64,000 bases of DNA from Pholiota molesta (lineage: Eukaryota; Basidiomycota; Agaricomycetes; Agaricales; Strophariaceae): NCBI GenBank assembly GCA_014925825.1, contig JACGCK010000095.1, positions 1 through 64,000 on the forward strand. The letters run 5' to 3'. Position 1 is the stretch's first letter; each line of letters begins with the position of its first letter. Positions 23,487-36,644 of this stretch are shown in pieces. A program made the translations under genes and the position numbers. Under the pieces are notes generated by a model. The model had not been told where the DNA came from and searched no databases. It saw only the letters and a program-made list of their open reading frames with translations.

Positions 23487-25093
23487 CCCTTTCGACGATT
23501 GCTTTATTTTTTATACCCTTCGGTTTCTCGGACTCTCTCGATACCCTCCACTCATTCGCAAACGATTTCAAGTATAAAATAAATAACCTGTATCACCACA
23601 TCTCTATCGTTACACTTATACCCTGAAGCATTCCATGTATACCCACAACTCGCTATCGATGTCGGCATTCTGTACGTAGATTATATCCAAGTTGTTCACA
23701 ACTCCATGGCTGCTTACATTTTGACAGTACTTATGCTAAGTACCAACCACTATGAATCAGTTTGTGCTAGATCCATTTATGTCAATATTAGTTTCGTTTC
23801 AAATCAGGCCTTGTTGAGTTATGGAAGGTCAATACAGAGGCGATCAAACTCGGGTACTTGAATATCAATCCTTCTAGTGTTAATTCTAAATCATTCCAAC
23901 AAATCAAAATATATCATAGAGCAATTTCTGAGAAGGTGACAGACATCGGTCATGCATCAGAGGCAATGTATACTTGCTTTTCGCTGATTTCCAAAAGATT
24001 TTCAATACAGCCTCTCGCGACATCGATGTCAGTCAAATGTCAGTACTCAGTTCTCGGCATCGGTTCGGCATGTGCCACTGGCAATGCACGAATAAGCATA
24101 GCCTCGGATTGGACTCGGATAAGAATGTTGGTGTACTTGCAACCCACCTGCAGCGACACTATATTCTGTTCAACTCGGTACGTTCACAGTGATTGTCTAC
24201 AAACTTGTTCTCCAAACTGTTTGATATCTAGCATGTTCACCCTTATCGTCACAGGCTTGTACTCATGATGTGGTGACCTCGATACACTGTCGTCTTTTCG
24301 AGGCTGCATTTGGGTTACATGGATTTAGAACGGCAGGACGTGGATCAATGACGGCAAGAACAGCATTTAGTCTAATGAAGTTCTTGCGAAAGTGAACGCC
24401 ATATACATGCTCTTGCTTGGAGGAGCCGATCATGAGATCCCACAGCCCTTCATCATCGCCCACTCAAGGCACGTTTCCCTGGAGTGTGGCTTTACATGCT
24501 TCTAGGCAGTGTCATGCGGCCTATATAGAGGACATACATAAACCTGGCATGTCCTCGGTTCTGGCACTGTCGACCTTCTTGGGCCTCCTTCCCTGCGACA
24601 TCCATTCCATCCGCCCTACATAGTTCGCCTTCGTGCTGACCATCAAAGCCGTCTAGGTGGTTCTGATATTGGCTGGTTTTGTCTCGTGCGCTATAGCGCT
24701 GATCAAACGGCAAGAGCATAGAGGCGACGTTCAAACGCTGTCAAACGGGGTCAAACGGGGTCTACTACGTCGCTACCTCTTTATCTGCGAAGGATCAAAA
24801 CCCTATTCCGCAACCATGATGTTTGAATTTCTTGTGGAATTTTTGTTGTATGTTTTTACTTTTCATACCTCCCGATGACGGTGGCTAACCATCGGGTTTG
24901 CCTTGATGATAGCTGGGGTATGTATGTTTTCCAATGTTGAAGGGACACGATCCACTAACGGGAGGCTCCATATTCTGTGATTAGGTATTCTGTCACTCGT
25001 CAATCTTTCGTGAGTTTTCCTCGTCATCTGTTAATTGTCGCTGCATTCGCACCTGGTTTTCGATGCACCACATCTACTCCCTTCCTTGTCTAA
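23487..25093. other. 1.6 kb gap with short tandem repeat
   Basis: No gene is supported. Positions 24731-24760 hold three copies of a decamer (TCAAACG plus CTG or GGG). A hydrophobic reading near 24650-24710 (VLILAGFVSCAIALI) might be an upstream exon of the membrane-protein piece that follows, but I could not join them. Confidence 0.35.
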
Positions 25094-25717
25094 GCCGCTA
25101 ATTACTTCGTATCAAGTGCATCAATCCTGATATACCGTTCAACCAAATTGGAAAATAAGCAAAAGCTCGAATTCGAATCCGCACTCTCCACTTGTCCGAT
25201 CTCAAAAGCCGCCATCTCTGTCCCTAGATCGTTCACATACCTCAGCATTCTTACAGGCGTCATCAACACCTTCGGAGCCCTTCTGCGCTTCCAACAGATA
25301 CATTTTCTCGAAATCCCATCAATACCCTGGCTCGCAGTACTCTTCCCCATCGCAAACGGCCGTGCATACGAACTCCCAGAGCCAGTCTTAAAGGCGCAAG
25401 TAGTTGTTGCGCTGAATGATTGGACCAGTCTCTTCATGTGCCTCACCTTCCTCGCCGCTGGGCTCTTCAATTTCGCTACGGTGCGGCAGCTCAGGTTGCG
25501 GGATCAGTGGGTGAAGAGGGTATTGTTGCCTATCGTCACTACTTCTCAGCATGGCTGGTGTGAAGTGATTGAAGAGAAGAAGGACGTAGTAGAAATGCCG
25601 CGGGGCCAAGTGGAGAGCGGCCACGGCGAGCCACCTAACTTGGACGGCTTCATGGAGGAAGAACTACAACGGCCACCCGCGGTGTTCGCTCCACTCTGCG
25701 CTAGGCGAAGTGGATGA
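25094..25717 (+). CDS. Membrane-protein C-terminal part, unknown, 5' end unresolved
   Basis: A frame open from a likely acceptor near 25093 to the stop at 25717 encodes about 205 residues: ANYFVSSASILIYRSTKLEN, a short loop, hydrophobic SFTYLSILTGVINTFGALL, PSIPWLAVLFPIA, then WTSLFMCLTFLAAGLFNFAT and a charged, Glu-rich tail. Three probable membrane spans and a soluble tail resemble the second half of a seven-helix receptor. The last span and following basic stretch are vaguely like fungal STE3-type pheromone receptors. That comparison is weak and I did not find the diagnostic first four spans. No ATG opens the frame, so upstream exons are missing or unrecognised. Confidence 0.4.
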   Translation, partial: AANYFVSSASILIYRSTKLENKQKLEFESALSTCPISKAAISVPRSFTYLSILTGVINTFGALLRFQQIHFLEIPSIPWLAVLFPIANGRAYELPEPVLKAQVVVALNDWTSLFMCLTFLAAGLFNFATVRQLRLRDQWVKRVLLPIVTTSQHGWCEVIEEKKDVVEMPRGQVESGHGEPPNLDGFMEEELQRPPAVFAPLCARRSG

Positions 25718-26317
25718 GTTCGTTTACCTTGGGCATCGGATGATTTCAGTGAAGTTTTGGGCCTGGTTTCCACCGATGTATTGAAATGGGTTGTATTAAT
25801 TTACTAATGGCATGACACATAATTCATTTGTAACGGTATGTAGACTTGATTGTACTATCAATATTGTACTATCAATATTCCCTCTCTACAATGCTAAATC
25901 ATACTGCGCTTTTTTTCCAAGCTCTTAAATCGGCTTATTCAAAATCGCACGTATAGGAGGTGTTTTGTGTGTGTTTTGAGCACGATTGCCCACTGTCTGT
26001 GATTCGTTATTTTCCAACTAAAAGGCACGCCGCTCTCATTTAAAAGTATTTCTGGCTAGAGATGTCAGAATCACGAGGTGGTGTATGACCAACTTATTGT
26101 ATCAATGTATGTGAATAATCGCTGCACGTAAGATAAGCGTGCCCTTTACTTCTTCTTTCAGCGACATCGATTGTGATAATTCCCGAATCAGTAGAGCTGA
26201 ATTTCACTTGAATGATTCTTCTTATCTGCTACCTTCAGAATTTCTTGTCTGCAAACACCCAGTATGTATCATCTAGTCTATTAAACCAAATCCTAACAAG
26301 GAAATGTGCCAGAAACG
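25718..26317. other. 0.6 kb intergenic
   Basis: AT-rich, no gene seen. A 14-bp unit (TGTACTATCAATAT) occurs twice in tandem at 25851-25878. Confidence 0.5.
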
Positions 26318-27351
26318 ATGTCACAACGCCAATTCTGGGTTGGAGGCATGTTCAAGCACAAACCCACGGAGTCGCTTGCAAATACTTTTAATGCTGAAAA
26401 GTTGGATCCCAACACTGGTGCGCAGTAAGATTCCACGTTTCGGACGCCTGCATTTCTCATTTGGCACAATATATCAACATCAGAGGTCGTCATCGCCCCG
26501 CCACTCATACAGATCACTGCTTTCGAAAATCTCATCAAACAGCCCAAAGTCCAGATAGCTGCGCAGAATTGTCATAGTTCACTCACTGGAGAAATTAGGT
26601 GGGGGCGCTTTTTCCCGCTTTCTTCCAGATCTCATCATGGCAGGATCATGGCGTAGTCCTTGGCAGCTCGTCGAAGAAAATATCCCTTATGTCATTCTTG
26701 GCGAGTATCTTTGCTTTCTGAAGTTCTGAGACGAACCAAATCTCAACGCTGAAGTTGCAGGACACTCTGACCGCCGTATCATCTTCAAGGAAGACCCCCA
26801 ATTGATCGCCGCAACCGCATGCATTGCCATTGGGTTAGGCCTCAAAGTTGTCCTCTGCATTACTGAGGTCGGGCAGCTAAAGTTTGTTGACCCGCATGTT
26901 GACTGGAGGTATGTATACAAATATGCTATTTCAATGAATATATTTTGAATTTCTGACAGTAAAATTGTCATTGCATACCAAACTGATGATTACACCCAAA
27001 AAGTTACTCCTGAAGACATATATCCGGCTCTTCGCGGAATACGCGCCTTTGTTAGCAAACATGTCTCTTCCAACGTTGCCAACAAGATCCAGATTGTGTT
27101 TGGCGGAAACTTGGATCAGTTCATACATGATATCAAAATGTTTGGTTAGGACATTTTATTCTATGATTGCACGGAGTCGAGAACTAAACTTTCCTTGTCT
27201 AGTGTTTTCGAGTGGTAATTGCGTTGATGGATTCCTAGTTTCAAATGCTTCCCTATCTACTCTCGTGCCTCTCATTAACGCTAGGAAAGGAAAAGGTCGA
27301 CCACTGTGGTATGATGAGGACCTCGTCATACCACAGTGGTCGACCTTATAA
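26318..27351 (+). pseudogene. Triosephosphate isomerase-like gene, active site altered
   Basis: Clear relative of TPI, the glycolytic isomerase, but probably not catalytic. The ATG at 26318 starts MSQRQFWVGGMFKHKPTES. Further pieces are EVVIAPPLIQ, KVQIAAQNCHSSLTGE, EENIPYVILG joined to HSDRRIIFKED, LKVVLCITE, DWSKIVIAYQ, VSKHVSSNVANKIQIVFGGN and VDGFLVSNASLS. The catalytic Lys and His (GHSDRR) are present. The Asn before the Lys (GGNFK in active enzymes) is Met, the catalytic Glu of IAYEP is Gln, the loop-6 motif WAIGTG is gone, and about 20-25 residues after CIGE are missing. One intron starts with GC (donor 26701) and another join near 26600 cannot be made with canonical sites. The last two exons (26960-27144, 27203-27351) read cleanly. 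It could be a decaying copy or a diverged non-enzyme; the normal TPI gene must be elsewhere. Confidence 0.72.
27293..27347. repeat. Near-perfect 27-bp fold-back palindrome
   Basis: Arms 27293-27319 and 27321-27347 are inverted copies with one mismatch (T versus C) and a one-base spacer. It forms the end of the TPI-like reading frame, adding a tail of about 18 codons after the INARK motif where normal TPI stops. Confidence 0.9.
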
Positions 27352-28115
27352 TCCGGAAGATTTGATACCATCTTTCTCAAGCAAGTCCATTGCTGTCTAT
27401 TCAGTGTCGATATGTGGTAAAATGTATAGGATCTCGGTCAAGATATTTACATGAAGTTGTGTGAACCAAGTCCTTGAGCCTGAGTGGTATACCTATAGCT
27501 AATGCTAGCTAATGGCATACATACTTCATCCTATCTATTTTTAGAATGCCTCGATCGTGCTCTTCCCAAAAAGAGAACATGCCCATGTCATGACGCGGCT
27601 CTGCGCCAGAGCCCGACGGTCACTTTCAAAATGGAATGTAATGGCGCGAGTTGATCGACATGGCTTACAGATATAAGCCCCATTATGTCGGAGGTTTGGG
27701 CTATACAAACAGCTAGTGACTCGGAAGACACAAGGAAGATATGCAATACATGGCGCTAATTTTTACTGGATTACTCAGGCCAGTGGTGACCTCTGCGTCA
27801 TCGATAAGAACATCTGTGTCTCGAACCGACGAGTTAACAGTTTTCGCCATTGGAATGTAACCAGACAAAGTGCATCAGAGTCTAGAACATTTTGGGGCAT
27901 TCCAATTGGAGTGCGGTTTGGCCAAGCAAACCAGTTTGATGCGGACATTGGGGATCCAACTCAGCGCCGCGCAACGTGATTGGGTGGAAGACTCATCGAT
28001 AGATTATCTTTGGCAGATCTATAAAAGTAGCATCCATCGGACTCCCTCTTGCTTGCGGATTTATCCATCGACACCTCTTTCTACATCGCCCTACCTCCAC
28101 AACCCACACTTCACT
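27352..28115 (+). promoter_or_regulatory. GAPDH upstream region with TATA-like box and CT-rich leader
   Basis: TCTATAAAAG at 28018-28027 sits about 90 bp before the gpd ATG, followed by a pyrimidine-rich stretch at about 28043-28115. This matches the usual layout of strongly expressed fungal glycolytic promoters. Upstream of 27.9 kb I see no coding sequence. Confidence 0.5.
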
Positions 28116-29644
<1,529 letters not shown>

Positions 29645-30367
29645 ATGCTTTGAATGCGCTGCGCAGTTCCAGGCTCGACATCCATCGCGATAATCCCAAA
29701 CAAAAGTGAACTTTAAAAAGATATTTGTGAACTTAGGGGTGTAATTTTTTTTATAGAGAAATACCTTGTACAATATACATATCTTTGTCCCATAGAACTT
29801 TCTGATCATGAATGAAGTTATTTCCGTTGATATTGCAATGCATATGCCTGCAATGCTACCGCTCTATCGGCGCACCGCCGCACCCTTTCGTATGTATGCA
29901 TGCAGCATGGAGACGTGGAAGGAATCCGAAGGATGCGAAGCGTTTGGCTCTCGGCGGTTCGTCCGTAACGTCAGCTTGGATAAAGTCGGACACGTTCGTC
30001 GACTTGCGGGCCTATGTCCGATGCGAATAACGCCATTTCAGGCCATTTCTAAAATTTCCTCCAGATAAGGTCGGGCGGTGCTCCTCCAACTTCGGGAAAA
30101 TGACTCGCTTCAAACACTTGATTATTTATCACCATGGTGTGATTATTCCAGGCTTTTAGGCTACCATACCTTCCGTATCATGCTCTTCGAGTCCGACTGG
30201 CTCTGGACAATCACGGATTACGCTAAGACCAAGTTTGAGTGCGCCCTTTTCACCGATGAGAGAAAGAAATAGTATAGGGAACGTATTATAGAGAACGTAT
30301 TATATAGAAATTACACTGCAGAAGCAAAACGAAATATAAAATGCAGCTCGCGAGACCAGCATTACCG
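29645..30367. other. 0.7 kb between convergent genes
   Basis: Holds the 3' ends of GAPDH (+) and the solute-binding protein (-). Short open frames at 29808-30272 (+) show no family resemblance. AT-rich runs near 29.7 kb are compatible with a GAPDH 3' UTR. Confidence 0.45.
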
Positions 30368-31685
30368 CTACCACACCTTCACGGGATTATCCCCCTCAGG
30401 CGTCCCGAGAATCGCCTCAAACTGGAACCGCAGCGCCTCGACCTGCTGGCGGTCCGCCATGAACATACCGTAGCCCAGCGGATCGAGCCCGGGCTGGCTG
30501 AACACGCCCGCCCTGTCGTACTTGCGGCGCGTGGCGAACTCGCCCTCGCTCACGACGGCCTGCCACGCGTCGTCCATGAGGAAGTTGAGGAACAGCCGCG
30601 CGGACTCGGGCATCTTCGTGCGCGCGAAGATGGCCCCGGTCTGCGGCCACACCATGCGCACGTCGTTCATGGTGTGCGTCGCGACGCCGGGCGCGAAGGA
30701 GTGCGAGGAGGCGAAGGAGATGGACGCGGCGTTGCGCGCGCCGGTGTCCGCGTCGATGTCGTCGTTCGGATTGGTGTTGGCGATGAGGATGGAGGGCGTC
30801 GCTGTCCCGCGGACCCAGTGGACGTTTTGTTGTTGGAGAGCGTGGATGTAGTCGAAGCCGTATTTGTCGGTTATGAGTTTGAAGAGGTAGAGGACGGCGT
30901 CGTCGTCGTTCGGGTATGGGAGGATGATTTTGTTGTACCATTCTGGGCGGAGAAAATCGAGGTAGTCCTTGGGCAGAGAGGTAGAATTTGTTGTTTCGGG
31001 GTTGTACACTTGTGCTCCGAAAGAAACTAACGATTATGCCGTGGCTCGTTAGCGGTTCTGCAATTGGAATAGTTGGAGATCAAACACTCACAGATGTATA
31101 GTCCCATATAAGCGCCGTCTGGGTCGACGAATTGAGGAGATATGTCGTTCCAAGGGATGACCTTGTAAGGCAGCAATCTGCCTTGACGCTTCCACCTTAG
31201 GAAATTATATGTCGTTTGGATGACCGCTACGTCGACTCCGTTGTCTGTGCCATTCGTCTTCTTGTAGGTATAGTCTATACCAGAATCGAGATACTTGGAT
31301 GGGTTTAAAATGAGATTGATATTGACTCCGGGAAATTTAGCTTGGAAAGCTTTCATTACGCCGCTCTTGCTTTGTTGAACTAATAAAGATATGAAGCAAA
31401 GATTTGAATAATGCAATCCATCTAGCGACGTTGGGGTAACTCACCGTCTCCTCCCCAAGCTACTTGGAGGGTTCCTTTTTCCTTCAATGCGGCCTCATAT
31501 ATCTGCTGAAGGCTTCGGTGTTCGACATCAACACCACGCCGTGCATGCGGGGCAGTCTTCTGTCGCGCGAAGGCGTCCTGGGCTCCGAGTTCGTGTAGCT
31601 GCGCCCCACTCTCTTCAAAGCGAAGGGGTGTGGAGAGTACCAGCAACGGAAGCAAGAGAGCCACGAAGTTGAAGAAAGTACGCAT
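30368..31685 (-). CDS. Secreted periplasmic-binding-protein-like II (ABC-type solute-binding) protein
   Basis: Member of the extracellular solute-binding fold best known from bacterial ABC importers, here without any bacterial transporter partner. Three exons (31445-31685, 31092-31379, 30368-31026) give 395 residues with consistent phases. The ATG at 31685 was chosen because it opens a signal peptide (MRTFFNFVALLLPLLVLSTP). The core shows ALKEKGTLQVAWGGD, VMKAFQAKFPGVNINLIL, DVAVIQTTYNFLRWKRQG, PKDYLDFLRPEWYNKIILPY, FARTKMPESARLFLNFLMDD and EGEFATRRKYDRAGVFSQPG, an order typical of iron/thiamine/polyamine-type binding proteins. GC content is higher in the last exon. Likely secreted or wall-associated; ligand unknown. 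The family is bacterial in main distribution, so ancient transfer is a reasonable inference. Confidence 0.85.
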
Positions 31686-32453
31686 GTCGTGAGGGTAACA
31701 GCCAAGAGCACCTGGAAGGTGGGGTTGGGGGTTCTGCAAGTGAAGAGTTTGGGCGAGTCGGCAAGATATAATGGCTTGGATTTATATGTCAACCATCAGG
31801 CTGAGACAGATTTCAAAACCTCGTAGGATAGATCGCTATGAGGATGCTAAAGTGGTCGTACGGCTAATAGCGGAGGCCAAGGAAGATCGCACTACATTTA
31901 ACAACTTGGAGGTGGAAGATATTTAAAATCTTTCGAGTAAGTAATTCGTGTCTGGAAGGGACATACTGCGAAAAGATCCCACCGCGTCGTATCCGCGTGT
32001 GTCGATAATCATTGCATGATATCTTTATTGGAGATAGCGTGTCGTGCTGAGACTTCAAGCTTCAAGCTTCAGCGCTCTAGCGCAGAACGAGACGTTCAGT
32101 AACTTCCAAGTTAGCCTGCCATCGGTCGGAGTTGACTCGGGAGAAGTTGAATTTGGAGGCCGTTCAACAGAATTTATGGCTGCATGCGCAGAGTTGCCAA
32201 GAAATGTCGGGCAATGATGCTGGAGAGCATATGAATGCCTCCGTTAGATACTTCTGGACACTGGCGGTGATTCGATGCCGAGGTGCTGTTGTGAAGTGTT
32301 GACGCGCCATGAGGCTGCCTCGATCACGTGGTAGTCGCGTCCGTTGACACCACTTCGCGAGTTTGTTACTCTGTCACGGCTGCTTCTTCCAACCAACACC
32401 TTGTCCCCATCATCTCTAATTCTGGCCTAGCAAGACGCCAAAGACCTCAACAA
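31686..32453. other. 0.8 kb between divergent genes
   Basis: Shared upstream region of the solute-binding protein (-) and the coiled-coil gene (+). The word CTTCAAG occurs in tandem near 32053-32066. No coding sequence is supported. Confidence 0.45.
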
Positions 32454-35400
32454 ATGTGGTCGAAGATCACGAGCGCCCTGAAGCCTAACCAGGCGGTGAA
32501 GGACGCCCCCATCCCTGCGAAGGACTCCTCGCAGAGTGAGGTCCTCAACAAGGTTTTTGAGCAGCACCCCAATATGTCCATGTTCCATACGAATGAAAGT
32601 GGTATTGTTGACCGAAGTCCCAGTCCTCCACCGTCGCCCTCGGTGCATGGAAAACGTAACATGTTCAAGCGGATGTCTAAGGCAGCCCTTAAAGAGGACT
32701 TTGAAGTTCAGCGAGTGCCATCGCCGTTCGTTCCGCCATCTAGCATATCCAAGAAAGTAAGAGTTCAAAATGATAATAACAGTATGTTCAATCGTTTCCT
32801 TGTATTTTCCCCTGACGACAATACTGAGAGGCTACGTATAAGGTTCGCAACACTCACTCCGCGCCAGTTCCACCCCTTCAAGAGACATGCCGCGCAGGTC
32901 GTCCTTTGATATGCTTCGACCTTCACCCCCTCGTCCAGATACAACACGCTCTGTGAAAGATAATCATCGCCGCCCATCGATTGACTTTTTACGACAAGAG
33001 ACCGCACGTCTTTCTGAAGAGAATACCAGACCTTCAGATACCTCTGAAGAGGCTTTCCCACCGCGAAGCTCCTCATTAGATATGCTTCGCTCATCTCCTG
33101 AGGCACAATATCCTCAGGACACGGCGCATTCCACCAACGATTTAGGTAGTCGACCATCCATAGACTTTCTACGACAAGAGTCTTTGGATTTCAACCGGCC
33201 GAAAGAAGATGGCGATTTCCTTTCCACCCCAGCAGGACTAGACAAGTTCGGCTCAAAGCGCTCTATTTTACGAGATCGCAATACTCCAGGTACTGGGCAG
33301 AACGTTCGTTTCATCGGTCGCGACGCCTATAAAGTCATTACTCCCGACCATTCACTCAGTGCCGAGCTCCAGAACAAGCCCCAGCCTCCATTACCGCAGG
33401 AAGAGACGCCGTTCATGGATCGCCTGACGCAAGCTAGCGCTTTTGATAGTCCTCAAACCTTGGAACGATCTCAGTCTCTGAACAGTCCAAAATCATCAAG
33501 GCCAACTGTCGCTGAGATCTTTGCCCCTCTCATTGAAGTCCAGGAAAACCCGCAAGCAAATCTTTCTGCGGATCAATCGAGCATGTCGATATCGTCGTAT
33601 AACCACTTTGTTATTACTGAAAATTCCAACCTCTTCGACGTGTCCCAACAACTGGATATTCCGTCTTTTCCACCTCCTGGTCTCAATTTTGATGTCGACG
33701 CTCCGATGTTTGATACTTCAGGCAACGAGAACAGCCAAGTTCTAGCGGAAGGCGGCATTATCCCCTATTCCTCCGAAGGAATGACTTCCACTCCATACCG
33801 ACCTCAAGACACCAAGGGTAAAGGCAAAGAGAAGACTGTCGACGTACCCACGGAGGACGCGCAAGTACCAGTGCCTGTAGTTATCGATGAAACTATATTC
33901 CACGCCAAAGAAAGATCTCCCAAGTTCGCTGCTCCACTCCACGAACGCAGCCAATCATTTAGTTTCGGCCAGACAATTTTCTACTCCATGGCGAATTCGG
34001 GTGGAGACGCAACCAAATCGGCGTCAGACCACTCTGCGGCGTATCCTTCCAGCGAGCTCAAGCCAGGGAGTGTCACTTCGTCTTCCGCCGCCCCGACGCC
34101 GCCTTCCGCTAAGGGGAGGAGCCGAGCGCTGAGCGATACAGTATTCCAATCGATGCTGAGGTCGACGCCGCCCAAGATCATCGAGCCGGAAGCGGATATC
34201 AACGACGACTCGTCTTCGGGGTTGGTCGTCTACTCCGGAGGCGAGCCAGATCCTTTCAGCACCCATGCCACCACGTACTATACACCCCAAACCATGATCC
34301 CCACGACGCCGCCGAAGGGATTTGTGAGGCACAACAGGAAAACATCGAAGGAAGAAAACCTCATCATCTCGCTCCAAACCCAGCTGGCGCTCAGAAACGA
34401 GCTGTGCTCGCAGTACGAGGCGGACCTCAAGGCGCGCGACGAGCTCGTCGAGATCCTGGGCAAGAAGCTCTCGGACGCGGAGAAGGACGACGCGAAGCGC
34501 AAGGCCGCGCTGCGCTCGTGGAAGCGCAAGGTGCAGGACCTCGAGAAGGCGTGCCGGCAGCTCGAGGAGGCCGTCGAGGACTCGCGGCAGATGAGCATGG
34601 AGCGCAGCGTCATGGACGAGGCGAGCAGCGAGGCGCTGCGCATGCTGCACCGCCAGATCGCGGGCCTGGAGAAGGAGAAGGGCGACTGGGCGAAGCGCGA
34701 GGCGGCGCTGCGGGAGGAGGTGGAGACGCTGGAGGGCCTCGTGCGCGAGCGCAGCGAGGACGTGATGAACTTGAAGGAGAGCCTGTGGAGCCGGGACGAG
34801 AGCGAGCGCGAGCTCAAGGAGGGCATCCAGGAGGCTAAGGAGCAGATCGACATGATGGGCAATATCAGCGTCGGCGTTTTCGACGAGGAGGAGCTGAAGC
34901 GGCTCATGATGGAGAAGGAGCAGAAATCGGCCGAGGAGACCCAGCGGTTCCGCACGGCCGAGTTCGCGCTCAAGCAGGAGCTGGCCGATGTGAAGATGAA
35001 GTGCGAGGGGCTGGAGGTGCAGAAGGCGAGCTGGGAGGAGGAGCTGGAGAACGTGAACCAGCTTTTGAAGACGCGCGAGGAGGAGTATGCGGTCTTGAAA
35101 TCTGAGCTGGAGGCGCAGTGGCAGCACACGGAAGTCGCGGGGGAGAAGGTCGAGGCACTCGAGAAGGAGAGAGCGGAGTTGGAGAAGGAGCGGGACGAGC
35201 TCAAGGCCGGACTGGAAGAGTTGGAGACGAGGATGTCGACAATGGAGGTGGAGTGGCAGGAAAGCGAGAACAGGCGACAAGAACTGGATAACGAGCTTCA
35301 GGAAGTATGGAACCTCAAAGATGCTCTTGAAAAAGACCGCGAGGAGGTATGCCTTAATGTTCTCTCCATTTATCAGTCAGTTAATTTTTTTTCTAGCTCG

Positions 35401-36644
35401 AAGATACTTTGCACCAGGAACGTGAACGTACCGAAAGCCTCGAACACGATATCGAAGAGCGTGATCAACGCATTTCCGAACTTGAGCAAGAACACCAATT
35501 CGCCACCGAAAATGTTACACGTCTGCAAGAAAACCTACAGCAGCGCGACGCCGAGATTCTGCAACACACGCAACGCGTGTTGGAGCGCGAAAACGATGCC
35601 GAGCGCCTCCGCGAGGAGATGAGCACGCTCAAGCGCGAGTACCAGCGCCTCGTGAACGAGCAAACGCGGGCTTTGGAGGATGTCACTGGGCAGCAGGACG
35701 AGACGCAGCACCGTATGGACGAGGTCGTCAAGGAGAAGGCCGCTGTGGACATTGAGCTCAAGACGTCGAAGGAGCGGGTTGTTGTCCTCAAGGAGGAAGT
35801 GGAGAGGCTCAGACGCCAGATCCACGCGCTCCAGCAGGAGAGCGCGGATAAGGAGATGAAGATCGTCCAGATGACGAAGGCGCATAGCTCGGACAAGAAT
35901 GATATACAGCAATTGAATATTGCGTTGGATTCGAAGCAGCAAGAGCTTGAATTGGTATGTTGTCATATTATCGTTTTCTCGTGTATAATTACTCATTTCT
36001 ATCAGATCAAGCGGAAGATAGGCGTTCGAGGTACTGCTGGCAGTACGCCTCTTCAATCAACGAAGAACGTACATCGCAGAGACTCTTCTGTGTTCAGTGC
36101 CACGCCGCTCTCCCGTCCACCATCAGTAATCTCGGACTCGGATAGAGAGCCAACCACCCTCACCCAGAGGAAGGAGCGCAAGAACTCCAACGAGACGCCA
36201 CAATCATCAGCCTCTGCCAGAATCTCCGCGCTGGGCAAAAGCACGCGGATCAACGCCATCGGAGGGTCTCAATCCGCTTCCGCTACCAAGCCTGCAGGCA
36301 CCCCCTCTGGGCGTGCGAGCGTTGACGGGTCCATGGGCCCACCTGCAATGAAGCCGCGCGCGTCGATGGCGAGTACGCCGACGCCGGCGGGGCGTGGTGC
36401 CTTGGGACTCGGGCGGTCGTCCTCGGCGAGGGCGACCCCGCAGAGCGTGACGCCTGTTCCGCATCGGAGGGTGTCATCTGTTGTCGAGCAGCAACAGACG
36501 CCGTCACAGAAGGCGAAGGTGGGTAGGGGGATGATCAGCGCGAGTCCGGCGCCGAGTAGCGTCCCGGAGGTGGATGAGAAGGAGAATGTGGACACTTCGA
36601 GTGCTTCTGCGAAGAAGAGGACGATGATACCTACCTTGGCGTGA
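32454..36644 (+). CDS. Large coiled-coil protein, possible microtubule plus-end factor
   Basis: Four exons (32454-32781, 32843-35346, 35397-35954, 36006-36644) give 1342 residues with every phase consistent. The N-terminal ~570 residues are Ser/Pro-rich and disordered, with paired motifs: DMLR followed by S or P and SP (twice) and RPSIDFLRQE (twice). From about residue 610 to 1120 the sequence is almost uninterrupted coiled coil rich in Glu, Lys, Arg and Leu. The C-terminal ~200 residues are basic and Ser/Thr-rich (SSSARATPQSVTPVPHRRVS) and end SAKKRTMIPTLA. The T-M-I-P near the end fits the S/T-x-I-P signature used to bind EB1-type proteins, in the basic Ser-rich context such motifs need. 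Together this suggests a cytoskeletal scaffold, but I do not recognise a named orthologue. GC content rises in the coiled-coil part. No frame disruption. Confidence 0.8.

Noticed and set aside
26590..26640. A 30-nt intron in the TPI-like gene
   Set aside because: It would be shorter than any other intron here and leaves the wrong phase; the join is left unresolved.
30341..31030. A 229-codon open frame on the plus strand
   Set aside because: It is the complement of the GC-rich last exon of the solute-binding protein; its Val/Arg/Gly-rich composition is that of a shadow.
34024..35280. A 418-codon open frame on the minus strand
   Set aside because: It is a Leu/Arg-rich shadow opposite the GC-rich coiled-coil exon, with no family features; the plus-strand gene reads cleanly across four exons.
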